Below are positions 10,801-22,604 of a stretch of DNA of 64,000 bases, piece by piece; position 1 is the stretch's first letter; each line of letters opens with the position of its first letter. The notes below the pieces were generated by a model. It did not search any database and was not told the DNA's origin. It saw only the letters and a program-made list of their open reading frames with translations. The stretch is from Corbicula japonica. Its lineage: Eukaryota; Mollusca; Bivalvia; Venerida; Cyrenidae. The translations under genes were made by a program, and so were the position numbers. The stretch spans positions 9,576,152-9,640,151 of the forward strand of contig JAZAYU010000015.1 of the NCBI GenBank assembly GCA_038501625.1, written 5' to 3'.

Positions 10801-11759
10801 AGATTCAACTGAAAGTTTATTGAAATCTATGCATTTTGACTCTTTATCACATTTCCGGTATTGAAGTCATGTGTATTAGTAAGAAAATATAAATCAACTA
10901 ATAATAGAAAGTAGTTTCCGATTACATCACATTACAATAAAACATTCCTAAAAATACATATCTGTAATCCCATGTGTTTCAAATAAAAAAAAGCTTAAAC
11001 TATTTGGCATAGAACCAGAGACGGAATCAAAATTAAAAATACATTCAGTTGTTTATATAAAATCATCCTACGACTTGGAGAAAGTAAGCTGTGACAGTTC
11101 ACTAGGTGCCTTCATTTGCATAAATACAATTAAAGTATTATTTCACAACCAAATGCATACAATTCAAACATAATATAATGGGTTTATGGAAAAGGCATGA
11201 CTGAAGGTAATACATCTATCTGGAAACTATGGGAGTGAAACCATTATATTCTAACTACATTGTAAAGTAGTACATCTAGCATTAATTTTGTTTTTAATTT
11301 TTGCCTTTGGCGTTTTCTGTGATGATTTATATTCTCAGAGCCCCTGTCAAAATTAAATTTTGTTCAGTTCCACTGAATCAATGAAGTTCAGTTAAGTTGG
11401 ACATAATTAAGAAATTAATTAACTAGAAAGATGTTGTAGTGGAAGTACCAACGCCTACTTGAAATCACGAGAATTTTGTGACAAAACTAAATTTAAACTT
11501 TAACGTGAAAGTATCAAAATAAGTTAAATATAACTTAATAAGTAAAACGTTATAATAAACAAATATCTCAAGTGATTCAATTTTCATGAAAACTGATGAT
11601 TAAGTATAACCAATTTTTTTTGAAATTACTGGAAAAAGTTTACAAAACTATTTCAATCTAGTACGTAAACGATTAATAATCAAAATAACATAAAAATACA
11701 TCGACATAACAACTATTTATTTTAACCATTTCCTGTATAGATACACCTTTATTGCTAGG

Positions 11760-11926
11760 GCGAACAGTTTAGATCCAGATCAGCCGGCACATCCGTGCCG
11801 TCTGATCAGGATCTAAACTGTTCGCTTTTTGATTCAATAGGTTATTTCTGACCAAAATGCGACCAGTGCAGATCCTGTTCAGACGGCACGGATGTGCCGG
11901 CTGATCTGGATCTACACTGGCCGCAC
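11760..11926. repeat. Paired ~66-bp palindromes
   Basis: Two adjacent units, 11760-11825 and 11860-11926, are each near-perfect inverted repeats and are related to one another. Core landmarks are GATCCAGATCAGCCGGCACA, TCCGTGCCG and CTGATC. They could fold as two stable hairpins. They are probably a small foldback transposon or its remnant. Confidence 0.7.
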
Positions 11927-12015
11927 ATGCGTAAAAATGCGTATATATGGAGGAAAGGGTTAATGTTACCTATAGTATTAAAACCATGATTCATGTACAT
12001 CAACCGACTACAATA

Positions 12016-12268
12016 TGGGGGCACGTAACGGGAACAGGTTTCTTCTGACAGCGTAAATTCTTGAAATGAAATGGCATCAACAATTTGACAACAGTTTTTA
12101 TTATATATTTTGAATTAAAATGATCATACTTTATATAGAAAAAAATTGTACCATAATCACATATTAGTTTTCTGAAAATAATAGACAATTGTATTTTTTT
12201 CTAAATATAGTAACAACTTTAATGTAAAACCAAATTCACAGTAGACACTTTTCCCATGGCGCGCCCCA
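12016..12268. mobile_element. Family A MITE in the gene 2 promoter
   Basis: The 253-bp element starts TGGGGGCACG and ends GCGCGCCCCA. The left flank is TA (12014-12015) and the right is TC (12269-12270). The flanking sequence joins as ACTACAA-TA-TGACAGAGC, which is exactly the uninterrupted sequence in the gene 3 promoter (near 22874) and is close to gene 1 (near 3130). The insertion therefore happened after these promoters duplicated. It lies 68 bp upstream of the TGTCAA/TTGACA motif pair. Confidence 0.85.
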
Positions 12269-12335
12269 TCTGACAGAGCAACAAACACTTTTAATTGATT
12301 TAGACAAGCAATACACGACTATAATGTAACATCGC

Positions 12336-12389
12336 TGTCAAATCTTGCTGGCCGTTTGACATCTCCATTATACCCTGTTCCTATATAAA
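12336..12389 (+). promoter_or_regulatory. Core promoter of gene 2
   Basis: TGTCAA is at 12336-12341, TTGACA at 12356-12361 and TATATAAA at 12382-12389. The order matches gene 1. The shared block from 'tagacaagcaatacacg' to 'cctatataaacggtttt' is alignable between genes 1, 2 and 3. Confidence 0.75.
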
Positions 12390-12460
12390 CGGTTTTCTTC
12401 CTGTTCTAAGCGCTCATTGCCATTTAAGTGACACGAAGTGTAGTCTGTGATACCGCAACA

Positions 12461-15400
12461 ATGATCGGGAAAGGACTTCTGCTCTTATGCGTCGTTGGTA
12501 AGTTGATATTTCAACACTATACTGTTGCTAAAGTATATGTGAAAAACTGCAATCGTTTCTACGTAGCTTTCAAATATTTTTTCTACGGTTTATGAATAGT
12601 ATTTACCTCATATTTTCAATTAAATTTTGTTGTCATATGCGCATTGAAATTAGTCGTTGCAAATGCAGCACCTAGAAGTGTTTTGTGTCATAACTTTGCC
12701 AAAAAATATCTATAAGATAAAAATGGTTGCATAAAAACTGATAATATGATAAAAATATATAATTCGTTTTTGCTGTTAATATTTCACTAAGGGCAGGAAA
12801 TAAAGTAACAGAAAGTATGGGTTTAAAGTGTTTTGTTTCAATGAGAACACGAATATAATGTTGTCAATGAAAATATATATATAATTTTAAAATTTCATAT
12901 TTATTTTTCAGTTATGATCAACGCACAGAAATGTAAGTAATTTTCATCCTAATTATTGTGTGACTGCACACAGTAAACCGATTTCTCTTCAGAAATGGTT
13001 GATGTGTAGCGATAAAACCGCACTATACTTTTTGAGTTAAGGGTTAACAAGAAAGAGTATTTAACTGCCCTAAATGTTTAAAAAATCTTTCAATCTTGAA
13101 TTACAAAGAGATTATTACAAAATAAATAATCTAAAACATTTATTTTCCAACACATTTATTGATAAATTTTCCCTAACACATTTCATTCAATATTTTGCAA
13201 TTTTTTGCATTTTTTAAAAACGCTAATGGCCAGACATAATGCAGGGAAAGTGACATAAATATTGACACTATGTTTAAGTTATTATGTGCAGACTCAGTAA
13301 TTAGCTCACCTGTCAAACGTTGACACCTTCGACATAACCTACACAATAAAGTTGTTTAACATGTAAGTTTATAATTGTATCATTTTGAAAATAATCTAAC
13401 AGATGGAAAGCAAGTTGCCGTAAAACCTGTACCAGTCTTCCACAAACAAGTAGTTCCAGTCGTTCACAAGGAGGTCGTCCCAATCGTTCAGCAGAAAGTA
13501 GTCCCAGTTGTTCACCACAAAGTTATCCCAGTCCCACAACAAGGTATGTACTATTTTCGAACTAGTTGCACCGTAAACTCATTCTGTGTTGTAACAATAG
13601 TTTTCCTTTGAAATTGAAAGTATTTAGTCAGAATCATCTAAAAACAACGCTTGCGGTCACAATTATTATTATCAGAAATTCTAATTGACTGACTTAAACA
13701 AAGGCAGTGTAAAGGAAATGCTATGAACAAGTTAGTATGGCCTTTAATCTTCAATTAAGTTTTTAAATGTTTTTGACATAACAGTGGCTGTTGTAACCAT
13801 CACATAATTGTTTGAGCTAATTCTGTTTATTATTCTTTACAACACAATGTTAAGACACAGGCTCTTATTTTGTTGGTAATTTCCTCATTTATAAGGTTTT
13901 TTTCGAACAAAATAAGGTTGTGATTGTTTCAACAAATATACATCGGACTTCACTTACCTTTTCAGTCCCAGTTTACATTGAGAGACATATCCAAGTTCCA
14001 GTTTACGTCGACAAACAAGGTAAGATAGATTGAGTTTGTATTGATTTACATTATTTAAATGCATTAACTTACTTAGCAATTTTTTATTTCAATTGTTTAA
14101 TTTCGTATAAATAAATTATTTATTCATTTTGTATTTTGTATCAAAGATGTTGTCATAGCTATTGCTGTAAAACCTTTAATATAAGTCGTCTTGTCAAATG
14201 TTAGAACAGTGAGGAAAAATAGCCACTAAATTGTGTGTAGCTATTATGTTTTAAATACAATATTAATAAATAAAATACCATTTGTTTACTTGTATTTATG
14301 CTAGGACTGTTTCATTTGTTACCTTTTTGTTGTCTAACAAATACCGAATCGTTTAACATCTAACAGTAACATTCAGTAATGATTAACTATTAACGGGAGT
14401 GTTTCTAAATAGTTCTATATACGCAGGTGTTGCAGACAATGAGACCCACTTTCCCCTTATCTGTTCATTATATGTGCAGAAATCGTGCACGTTGAATAAA
14501 AATGAGACAGGTTAATCGATTAGCCAATTACACGCAAATCTAGGTGTTTCAGATATTTAAATGTTAACTGCTTGAAAGCGATTTGCTTCTGAATGACGTT
14601 GATTTTTAGATCATTATAAAAGAAAAAACAAGAGACAAAACGATGATTGCAACAATAGATCATACTAACAGCAGAACATGTTTATCAAACACAATGTTTT
14701 CGATTTATGACTGGTATAACATATTTATCTTGTTGTAGTGCCCGTCCCAGTTGGTGGTGCTGGTGTTGGAGCTATTGCTGGCGGAATTGGCGGTGGTATT
14801 GCTGGCGGTATCGGAGGCGGTATTGCAGGCGGTATCGGAGGCGGTATTGCTGGTGGTATTGGCGGTGGTATTGCTGGCGGTATCGGTGCCGGTATTGGAG
14901 GCGGTCTGGCCGGTCTTGGTAAGCCAACATTGCAGATTTGTCTTTCAGCTGTTTATTGCTTTAACTTAACACTAAAATAACTGAAAATAACTATAAATGG
15001 AAATGCATTATTCAAAGTATTTTAATATTTAACGTAACGTTTAAAAATAAATACACGTCTTCACATTTCAATACGTTAATATTCAAATTTTCAACCGAAT
15101 GTTTTAGTACATAACTAAGAAGACAATATAATGACATTAACAATGCTTTTTCATTTCTTTCCTTTCGCAGGTCTACAAGCATCCATCAGTAAGTATATAT
15201 ATTTTTTATTTTAGTTGCATATAGCTTCTGAAAACACTACTTTACAAACTTGATCCACATGACATGGTTGATCATGCTTAGTTCTTTACAGCAACTAATG
15301 AGTCTAACTATTGTGGTTACAATAATTATTATTATAAAAGTCAAGTTTATCTGTTTTGTTTTCAAGGGCCCTGGGTATTCTTCTGTCATGTCCAATCTTC

Positions 15401-15917
15401 TAAAAAAAAACTTCTTTGTTGAATGTCTGTCGGATATTTTAATAATAAAGTTCAGTAAGAAAAAGAAAGAATGACAAAATATTTATCATTATTATTTTTT
15501 ATTTGGTTTTCAATTTCCTAATATGGGGCGCGCCGCGGGAAAAGGTACCTTCGGTAATATTTTGTGACATTTTAGTTGTTACTATATTTAGAAAGAACTT
15601 ACAACTATCTATAAATTTCTCATAACTATCAAGTGCTTTTCTTTCACATTTTTACAATAAAATAATATTTTTAACGCGAAATGCATAATAATCAATATCG
15701 TTTGCTCAACTTTATGACGTCATTTCAAGGATTGACGTCAACTGTCAGAAGGTACCTTTTCCCGTGACGCGCCCCATATAATAGTACAACGTCTTAAACC
15801 GTTAACTTATTCTTCTATTATTTGCTTTCAGGTGACGCTGACAACGTTAATATTAACGTCAACGGTTTTGATAACGGATTCAACGGATTCAACGGAAACA
15901 ACGGATTCAACAACTAA
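12461..15917 (+). CDS. Gene 2: secreted Val/Pro- and AGGI/GGGI-repeat structural protein (7 exons)
   Basis: Exons: 12461-12497, 12912-12932, 13403-13543, 13966-14019, 14739-14918, 15171-15188, 15832-15917, giving 178 residues. Exons 1-6 have exactly the same lengths as in gene 1. The signal peptide is nearly identical and ends MINA before QKY. The octad exon reads F-H-K-Q-V-V-P-V-V-H-K-E-V-V-P-I-V and onward. The Gly exon alternates AGGI and GGGI and ends GAGI-GGGL-AGLG, unlike the uniform GGGI of gene 1. The tail (SDADNVNINV then NGF/NN repeats) ends FNN. Introns are all phase 1 and GT-AG. A family A MITE sits in intron 6 without disturbing splice sites. The role is inferred to be extracellular structural, as for gene 1. 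Confidence 0.9.
15524..15776. mobile_element. Family A MITE in gene 2 intron 6
   Basis: TGGGGCGCGCC...GACGCGCCCCA terminal inverted repeats extend about 30 bp (through CGGGAAAAGGTACCTTC). The element is 253 bp and is flanked by TA on each side (15522-15523 and 15777-15778). The interior holds two TGACGTCA palindromes (15715-15722 and 15733-15740). It is non-coding. Confidence 0.9.
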
Positions 15918-16137
15918 CTTCATTATTAACAAATAATTTCGCCATTCTTTGGTGCTAAAAGTATCAATCCAATTTTATTTATTGAATTAAGTATTTGATC
16001 GAACAGTTTATTTAGCAGATTTTGGAGGATGTTTTTTATTAGACGTTAACATTTTACAAATCCAGAATAAATTTAAAAAGTTGAAATTAAAAAAAAAGAA
16101 ATATTGAAAATTTGAAAATGCAGGAAGTATTCATTAG

Positions 16138-16168
16138 ATCATTTCATTATTAATTTATTACTTCATTT
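16138..16168 (+). promoter_or_regulatory. AU-rich block in gene 2 3' UTR
   Basis: The block ATCATTTCATTATTAATTTATTACTTCATT matches the blocks in the other family members but has fewer ATTTA pentamers. A regulatory role is inferred only from its recurrence. Confidence 0.4.
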
Positions 16169-16457
16169 AACATTAGTATCATCTTATGATTTGATTATTA
16201 CGTCCATGTTCTTGTGTTATATATTAACATAATTGATTTAAATGTGTTCACAATTTGTTACATTGATTAACATGTATAAATTTAATGATTGTGCATATTA
16301 TTAACCATTTTTAATGTTTCTAACATTGTGGATTGTACGTGTTAATCAATTCGTTATGTTTCTAAAATTAGCAAATGCTTCAAATGCAATAAGTACGGTT
16401 CGTTGATCTGTAACGTTCACATTAAAGCATGTGTTAATATTAGTTAACTTATCGTAT

Positions 16458-16463
16458 AATAAA
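16458..16463 (+). promoter_or_regulatory. Polyadenylation signal, gene 2
   Basis: AATAAA sits in the context TATAATAAAAGTTATCATTGAAAACC, matching the end of gene 1. Confidence 0.75.
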
Positions 16464-16524
16464 AGTTATCATTGAAAACCTGTTTATTGTTTTGTTGGTG
16501 TAAATACTGAGGTGAGCTTGAAAT

Positions 16525-17053
16525 TTATGTACTATGTTAATAGTACTTCTAAATTTACTTTTGTTTTTATTTTTTCGTCCAGTTTAAAGATGGGTGGTTT
16601 CAATATCCCAGCCAATATAAATTTGGATATTGTTCAATCACCCTCAAGGATATACTTCCTGCTATTTAAATTTTGCCTTTGGCGTTGGCTGTGATATGCA
16701 GGAGTTATATTCTATGATCCCCTCTCAAAATTCTATTCTGTTTAGTTCCGCCCATTGTTTTCTCGTTTAGGGCAAACCCATTCTTTTATCTGGGGACCAT
16801 ACCCCGCTGAACATGGAATGCTATTATTCTGAAAATACCGCACTGAGGGTTCCATGTTCACCGCCATATGCATACCATCGTTTGTGATGGATTAAAATCG
16901 TACCGTTAATAGTGTAAATATTGAGTTGCGCTCAACCCGGGGCTAGACGGCGTAGGCAGCAATAAAAATTTCCATTACTCAATCAAGCCGAGCCTACAAT
17001 ATTTTCATATTTGTCGTTGTCGAGGGTCTTTAAAGTTCCCTGTTCATCTATTA
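16525..17053 (+). repeat. Family B repeat, long copy
   Basis: This copy runs from 'atgtactatgttaatagtacttctaaa' through 'gatgggtggtttcaatatccca', 'caaggatatacttcctgct', 'tttgccttt ggcgttg', 'attgttttctcgtttagggcaaaccca', 'accatac.ccgctgaacatggaat', 'gagttgcgctcaacccggggctag' and the closing 'ttccctgttcatctatt'. It lacks only the GTGTGGCGGC terminus present at 49675. Confidence 0.85.
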
Positions 17054-17340
17054 CAGACACCGCAATGTTTTTATTGTGCATGTAATAAGTGCTGTCTAGT
17101 AAGAAAGATTGTTTGCATTGTCATGAGAATTTTAATGATTGCATGATTTACAGATAAGTGTTCTTTATAAATATGCATACTTTTTAATTAAACAATTTTA
17201 TAGTTTACATAATTACCTTCAAATCTGTATAGTATGCATGCTTCAAAGACACATTCAATATAAATATAACTTATAAAGTGCTTAACATTCTTCTAATCAG
17301 TATATTTAGTACCATCTGCATTCATTGCATTAAAAAGGAT

Positions 17341-17535
17341 ATTTTTGCAGTGTCTACCTGAACCCCTGGGTCCTCTTGCACTAAGGGAGCCTATCTAATG
17401 GCTGCGTGTTTTAGTGCAGTAGCATTCACTATGCAAGCTATATTACAGAGTAATAATGCACTTCAACACATCAGCCATTAGCTAGGCTCCCTTAGTGCAA
17501 GAGGACCCAGGGGTTCAGGGAGACACTGCAAAAAT
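17341..17535. mobile_element. Long-armed foldback element
   Basis: Arms of about 65 bp starting ATTTTTGCAGTG and ending CACTGCAAAAAT are near-perfect complements. Landmarks are CTGAACCCCTGGGTCCTCTT, GCACTAAGGGAGCC and AATGGCTG. The loop is about 65 bp. No coding sequence or obvious target duplication was seen. Confidence 0.75.
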
Positions 17536-17766
17536 CTCCTTCTTAATGCAAAACAGATTAGCATGCTGCAAAGGAAGACAAACGGCCAAAATGTGCATAA
17601 CAAACAGTTTAAAAGAAATATGTCTTGGTATGCAAATTACAATTCAATACCTACACAACATTTTTGTTAAAATTTTGATAAATAGTGCATATCTAAACTC
17701 AAACTCTGAGAGCAGTTACGACGTTTCTCCTTTCGACATTGCTATGTCATAGATAAGAAATAATAG

Positions 17767-17852
17767 TGCCTCTGGCTGGGAGCGATCCCGCACCGTCATG
17801 GCAACAGCGCCTAGCCCTGCATTTCCGGGCTACTGAGCTTGCCGGGAAAACA
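17767..17852 (-). repeat. tRNA-derived SINE head
   Basis: Reverse complement of this stretch shows an A-box-like AGCTCAGTAG and a diverged B box (GGATCGCTCCC). It is followed on the + strand by the shared 'gatagccctgatatacgtaac' to 'gtcgccacactgcacaaatag' body, which repeats after the 18439 copy. Confidence 0.6.
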
Positions 17853-18003
17853 AGATTGATCGGATAGCCCTGATATACGTAACCATCACTGCATGACATC
17901 GATAACGGGTGATTTTACTCATAACAGTACTGACTAAATGTACGGGGCGACGTTTTATGGTCGCCACACTGCACAAATAGCGCTACTGTGAATTTCAAAT
18001 GAT

Positions 18004-18046
18004 AGTGCCTCTAGCTGGGAGCGAACCCGCACCGTCACGGCGACCA
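18004..18046 (-). repeat. Truncated tRNA-derived SINE head
   Basis: Only the B-box half ('cctctagctgggagcgaacccgcaccgtcacggcga') is present. It directly follows the body of the previous unit, giving a partial tandem arrangement. Confidence 0.55.
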
Positions 18047-18438
18047 AAATATCGAATCTCTAAAACGGCAAAATGAAGTTCCATCAAACTTTAAACAAAT
18101 TAATATTATTGGTGTAAGTTTATTCTACATACGTTAAGAAAAGTTAGATAAGTAAAGAAAAAAAGTAAGACAACAGATCCTGAATTTGTATTTGCAATCA
18201 AACACACAAACGAAGCAACACAAAACAACAATTCAAATGCCCACATGAGTAAAATGAAACCGACAACAATATCTAAGGTCCTTTGGAATAACTTTTAATT
18301 TTAAAGAAAGATATTAACGTTTTCATTTTTGTTATCCATTTGCGCGATAAGGAAATTAAAGATCAAACAAGCTTTTCTAAATATCTCATATTGTATAAAA
18401 TTGTAAGACAAAATTGTTGTCAGCATCTCAAATGATAG

Positions 18439-18655
18439 TGTCTCTAGCTGGGAGCGAACCCGCACCGTCACGGCGACAGCGCCTAGCCATGCAATTCCTG
18501 CGACGTAACCGACTGAGCTAACCGGGACAACGCCAAAAAACGTTGTTCGGATAGCCCTGATATACGTAACAATCACTGCATGACATCGATAACGGGTTAA
18601 TTTACTGATAACAGTACTGACTAAATGTACGGGGAGACTTTTTACGGCCGCCACA
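18439..18655 (-). repeat. tRNA-derived SINE with body
   Basis: On the - strand the head reads GTTGTCCCGGTTAGCTCAGTCGG (A box) and CGGGTTCGCTCCC (B box). The adjoining + strand body ends 'gtacggggagactttttacggccgccacactgc', a module that also forms the end of family B copies at 60725-60790. Confidence 0.65.
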
Positions 18656-18794
18656 CTGCATAAATAGTACCTCCTTTTATTAAAAGAATCTAGAGGCTCG
18701 ATTTGTTTCTTTTATCCCTGCCATCATGTTCTTGCTGATTTGACTCCAAAAGCTCTGGTCTCGGTAAGATCATCGAGTACCCGTCCTTTTGGCT

Positions 18795-19055
18795 TTGCAA
18801 TGCTATTAGCTTCCTGGTTTAAACCCCCTGTGGTAATTTGTTTTGCCACTGACCGTTCCAAGGCGGTAACCCCAAGGATTCTCTTTTTCTTTTATTGTTT
18901 GTGGCGTCTTATTTGAATTGACATACTTATAACAAACATGCTCTCTCTTTCTCTCTTCCTCTCTTCTTTTTCGCTGCGTGGGGAGGCTGTGTTTTGTGAC
19001 TGTGGCGATTCCTGATATGCATATTTCACATTTCACGTTTTTTCTTATGTTTTAT
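18795..19055 (-). repeat. Family C repeat, reverse copy
   Basis: Landmarks in reverse: 'tggtttaaacccc', 'tgccactgaccgttccaaggcggtaaccc', 'tgtttgtggcgtcttatt', 'catgctctctctttct', 'gcgtggggaggctgtg' and 'cgattcctgatatgcatatttcac'. Confidence 0.8.
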
Positions 19056-19104
19056 ATGTTTGTGTGCTTTTGCATGCATCATTGTTGAGCTGATGGTTGG
19101 GTTA

Positions 19105-19400
19105 GAGTTATTTCACCAAGAAAACTTGTACTTGTGTGTCGATATGAGAACCTGTTGGGGCAAGTGTAAGGTTGGTGCACCCTAAAACCTGGTTAAAACT
19201 CCCAGTGGCAATTTGATTTGCCACTAACCGTTCAAAGACGGTAACCCCTCGGTTCCTCATTTTTGTTAATTGTTTATGGTGTCTTTTTTTGAAATTGATC
19301 ATTATTTACCCATAACCTCTCTCTTTTCTTCTTGACTGTGCGGGGATGCTGTTTTTTCTGAATTTGGCAATTCCTGATAATGCATATTGCATCTTTCATT
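19105..19400 (-). repeat. Family C repeat, reverse copy
   Basis: A second, fuller reverse copy directly follows the first. It includes 'atatgagaacctgttggggcaagtg', 'ggttggtgcaccctaaaacctgg', 'tgccactaaccgttcaaagacggtaacccctcgg' and 'gcggggatgctg'. The two copies lie head to tail. Confidence 0.8.
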
Positions 19401-19786
19401 TCTAATGAAGGTTTTTAAATAAATGTTTAGTGCTATTTTGTTTTTTGTGTTTGGTTGCAAATAGAATTTTATGGGATTTTTTAAGTCTAACTCTTTTCTA
19501 TAGTGTTCGAACTTTTTTTAACTTATGTAAAATAACCATACACAAATAATACTGTTTTGAACTAAGTTTGATTGAACTGCAATATGCCGTTTGGGAGATT
19601 TTGATATATTTGTTTCTTTTAAGACATGATTTTTAACTATAACTGCTATAGCACCCTAACCTGAGTTAACATTGTATGTCTAGCAGAATTATTTGGCGAT
19701 GAAGAATTTAGCAAGTGCTTGAGGCTTGCCTTGCTAGCTACATGTAGAGAAAACGTCTTTTTTATATCAAATCAATAAAATAACAA

Positions 19787-19905
19787 TAGATGAAAAGGAA
19801 ACTTTGAAGACCACCTAACACTACAAATATGAAACTATTGCAGGCTCGGTTTGATTGAGCCTGTTCATGGGCAGTAATTAAAAGGCTTTTTACTGCCCAC
19901 GCAGT
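19787..19905 (-). repeat. Family B repeat, reverse fragment
   Basis: 'aatagatgaaaaggaaactttgaaga' and 'gcaggctcggtttgattgagcctgttcatgggcagtaat' match the 3' part of family B. The remainder is missing. Confidence 0.75.
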
Positions 19906-22500
19906 TCCCTGAACAACTTAGATTCTTAAAATTAAACGTTCGCACGATAAAAATGTTGTCTATAATTTATTCGTGAATGGGCAAGTAGTTCGAACATAAT
20001 GAGAAGCAGCACTTAACAGTTTCTTTTTTGAAATTGCTTGCCGCAAAAGCATCTTTTCATCATTAAGCTTCAGCATTTGCCCCGATTTAAAGACAAAAGT
20101 ATGCAAAAGGCGACACATGTATTTACAACCTTGGCTAGTGTTCAACTTTCCCCTGCGCATGAGCTAAATTTCTTTGAAAATGATGAACATATCAAATACT
20201 TACAAGGCTTTGAAGATTTGAATCGACAGGTTTGTTTACTATTTTTACCTGCCATTATACCGGATATTGCCATCATAAACCACGTGGTATAGCCACACTG
20301 GCTTTGCCCTATATACTGATTCCCACATTTGAAAGTAAACAAAGTTGTTTGTTTGTTAGTCTACACCAGAATCAATGTTTTCTCGTTAACGATAAATTTA
20401 ATAGGTAGATTTTACAATCTAAATATTAAACAACATTAGAATTATGATTATAAGGATGGCATATGCCTGTTCCGTCGTTCACTTTTATAGGTGTTGAAAT
20501 ATTATTTTTTCGAAGAATATGTGATATATGTGGGGAATGTGTAATTTTGAAATTGATTCAAACGATAATACATAGAACACTTCGCAGACCTGTCATAGTT
20601 TTTGAATTAGGTGAAAACAAGTTGATAACTGTCAACCGAATTGACAACTGCAGACCTTTAAATGTATGGTACATGTAGCATAAGGTTTATTGAAAAAAAT
20701 AAAACAAGTTACTGAAAATTTGTAGTTCTCGTATTATAAGTGTTATTGATATTATGTAATTTACACAGTGTCGATAAAATTTATTTAGAATGAAGATTTG
20801 ATTTATTAATTAAAGTTGATATACAAAATTTCCTTTTTAAAAATAGTTTCCCGATGGCGATGCAAGGACAGTCCATATTTCATACACTCGAACAATTATG
20901 CTATAATAATATATAGCTCACCTGATATGAATATACGAACACACCTGTGCTATACATTTCCTGTTTTTTTATAATTATTTTTTATTTCAGGTAAAGTTTG
21001 TTGACAGAAGATACAACATAACATTATTTTTACATTTTCAAGAAATAACAGTACAATTCTGGACATGTTTCTGACAAAGCAATAGTATTATCAAATTAAC
21101 ACAAATATTTTTATAGAATATATCATAAAGTTGCATTCAAGTCGGTATTGACGTTCTTCATCTTTAAACAATGATACAGTTTCAACATTAAATTTTCTAT
21201 TTTTTTAAAATTCTGACAATATGAGTAATAGAGTAATATGCGAGTTTTCGGCACAAAGTAATAGAAATAATATTCATTGTAAAAATAATAAAAGTAATAC
21301 TTAAGCTATTATGGAATTTTGAGAATGCTTTATAAGTAACCTATTTTTGACAATATTTTTAAATTTACCAAAAGTTGCACCATGGAAGTGTATATCCTAA
21401 GAGAAACATTCCAACAGAGTATTATGTTACAAATAACTAATTCTACTGTTTTGCTGAAATTCAAAAACATTCAAACAAAAATAGCTTTAGGTATACTATA
21501 CATTTCCTGTTTTACCAGTAATTGCACAGCTTGTTTAAATTAATCTGCGAAAATGATATCATATTCAATGCAATAAAAGCTAGTTTATAATATCTGTTAT
21601 TTATCAAATGCACTACCGTTTTAATAAGGTTTTTAATAATTCGTTTTACTCGTATAATAAACGTTTCACAAAAACATAAATTGTACTGAAAACTCTATCA
21701 CTTTCACCTTCTAGTTAATCAGTTTTGTGATAAATATGAAAATAAAAATAATTAAAAACTAAGAGTATTTTCCTCCTCACATCATAAGATGTAATTCATT
21801 CTTTAAATAACATAACATGGAAAACTAAAAGCGCTATTCCGTAGTGTTTAAACTTGAGTGAACAAGGTGACTTCGGTTGAATAAATTCTATAAAATCCTA
21901 TAAAAATAAGTTTTGAAAACCAACAGCATATGGTTCAAACATAAAATAATTGATGTTTGACATAGCAAAGACCTTAAGGTGATTAGATCTACCTGCAAAT
22001 TTTCGAAGGTAACCCCACATACCCTTACTTCACTTTAAAATCAAAACATTTTAGTGACAGATTTATTTTAAGATGGTAAGTAGACGGATAAATAATAGAA
22101 TAATACACAAAAATATAAGTTGGACTGAATCAAGAAATTCAGGAGTTGAAATTTTGCGCAGTTGCAGTGAAATGACTTAGATGTTCTTGAAATCAAAGAA
22201 AATATCGTAAGCATTTATGTGAAAGAATTCACAATTCATAAAAACCGACATAATATGTCATCAAAAACATGCAAAGGGAAAAACAGAATGTCAATCACAA
22301 CTTAATTAATAATGCTCAACAAGTTTTCACACAAAATCTAATCATTTTATTCTCCAAATTGTACACACGAAATAATAAAAAAGTATGTCAAAATTGTTTT
22401 ATTCCGTATTATCATTTATAACGGTTAATCCATATACATTCTGTGATAACATCCTATCATGTTTTTATACATAACTGTTGCATGCATACAAATCAACAAT

Positions 22501-22604
22501 ACCCAAAATATTGGGACACTTTTTGAACAAATATTTTTTTTGCAACCCTAAATATTGGGACACTAAAAATTTTAATTATTTTTAACTGTCCCAATACTTT
22601 GGGT
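22501..22604. mobile_element. Short palindromic MITE-like element
   Basis: Terminal inverted repeats ACCCAAAATATTGGGACA and TGTCCCAATACTTTGGGT bound a 104-bp AT-rich unit. A third copy of the TATTGGGACAC motif lies inside. No coding sequence. Confidence 0.65.

Larger units (their letters stand above)
7100..12300. other. Gene 1 - gene 2 intergenic region
   Basis: No exon of the array family or other gene is supported. The region holds a SINE head (7437-7525), a nested foldback element (9675-9940), a family C fragment (about 9950-10265), a TTG microsatellite (about 10372-10412), a family B fragment (about 10599-10800), two palindromes (11760-11926) and a MITE (12016-12268). I see nothing nameable in about 7530-9670 or 10810-11750. 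Confidence 0.55.
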
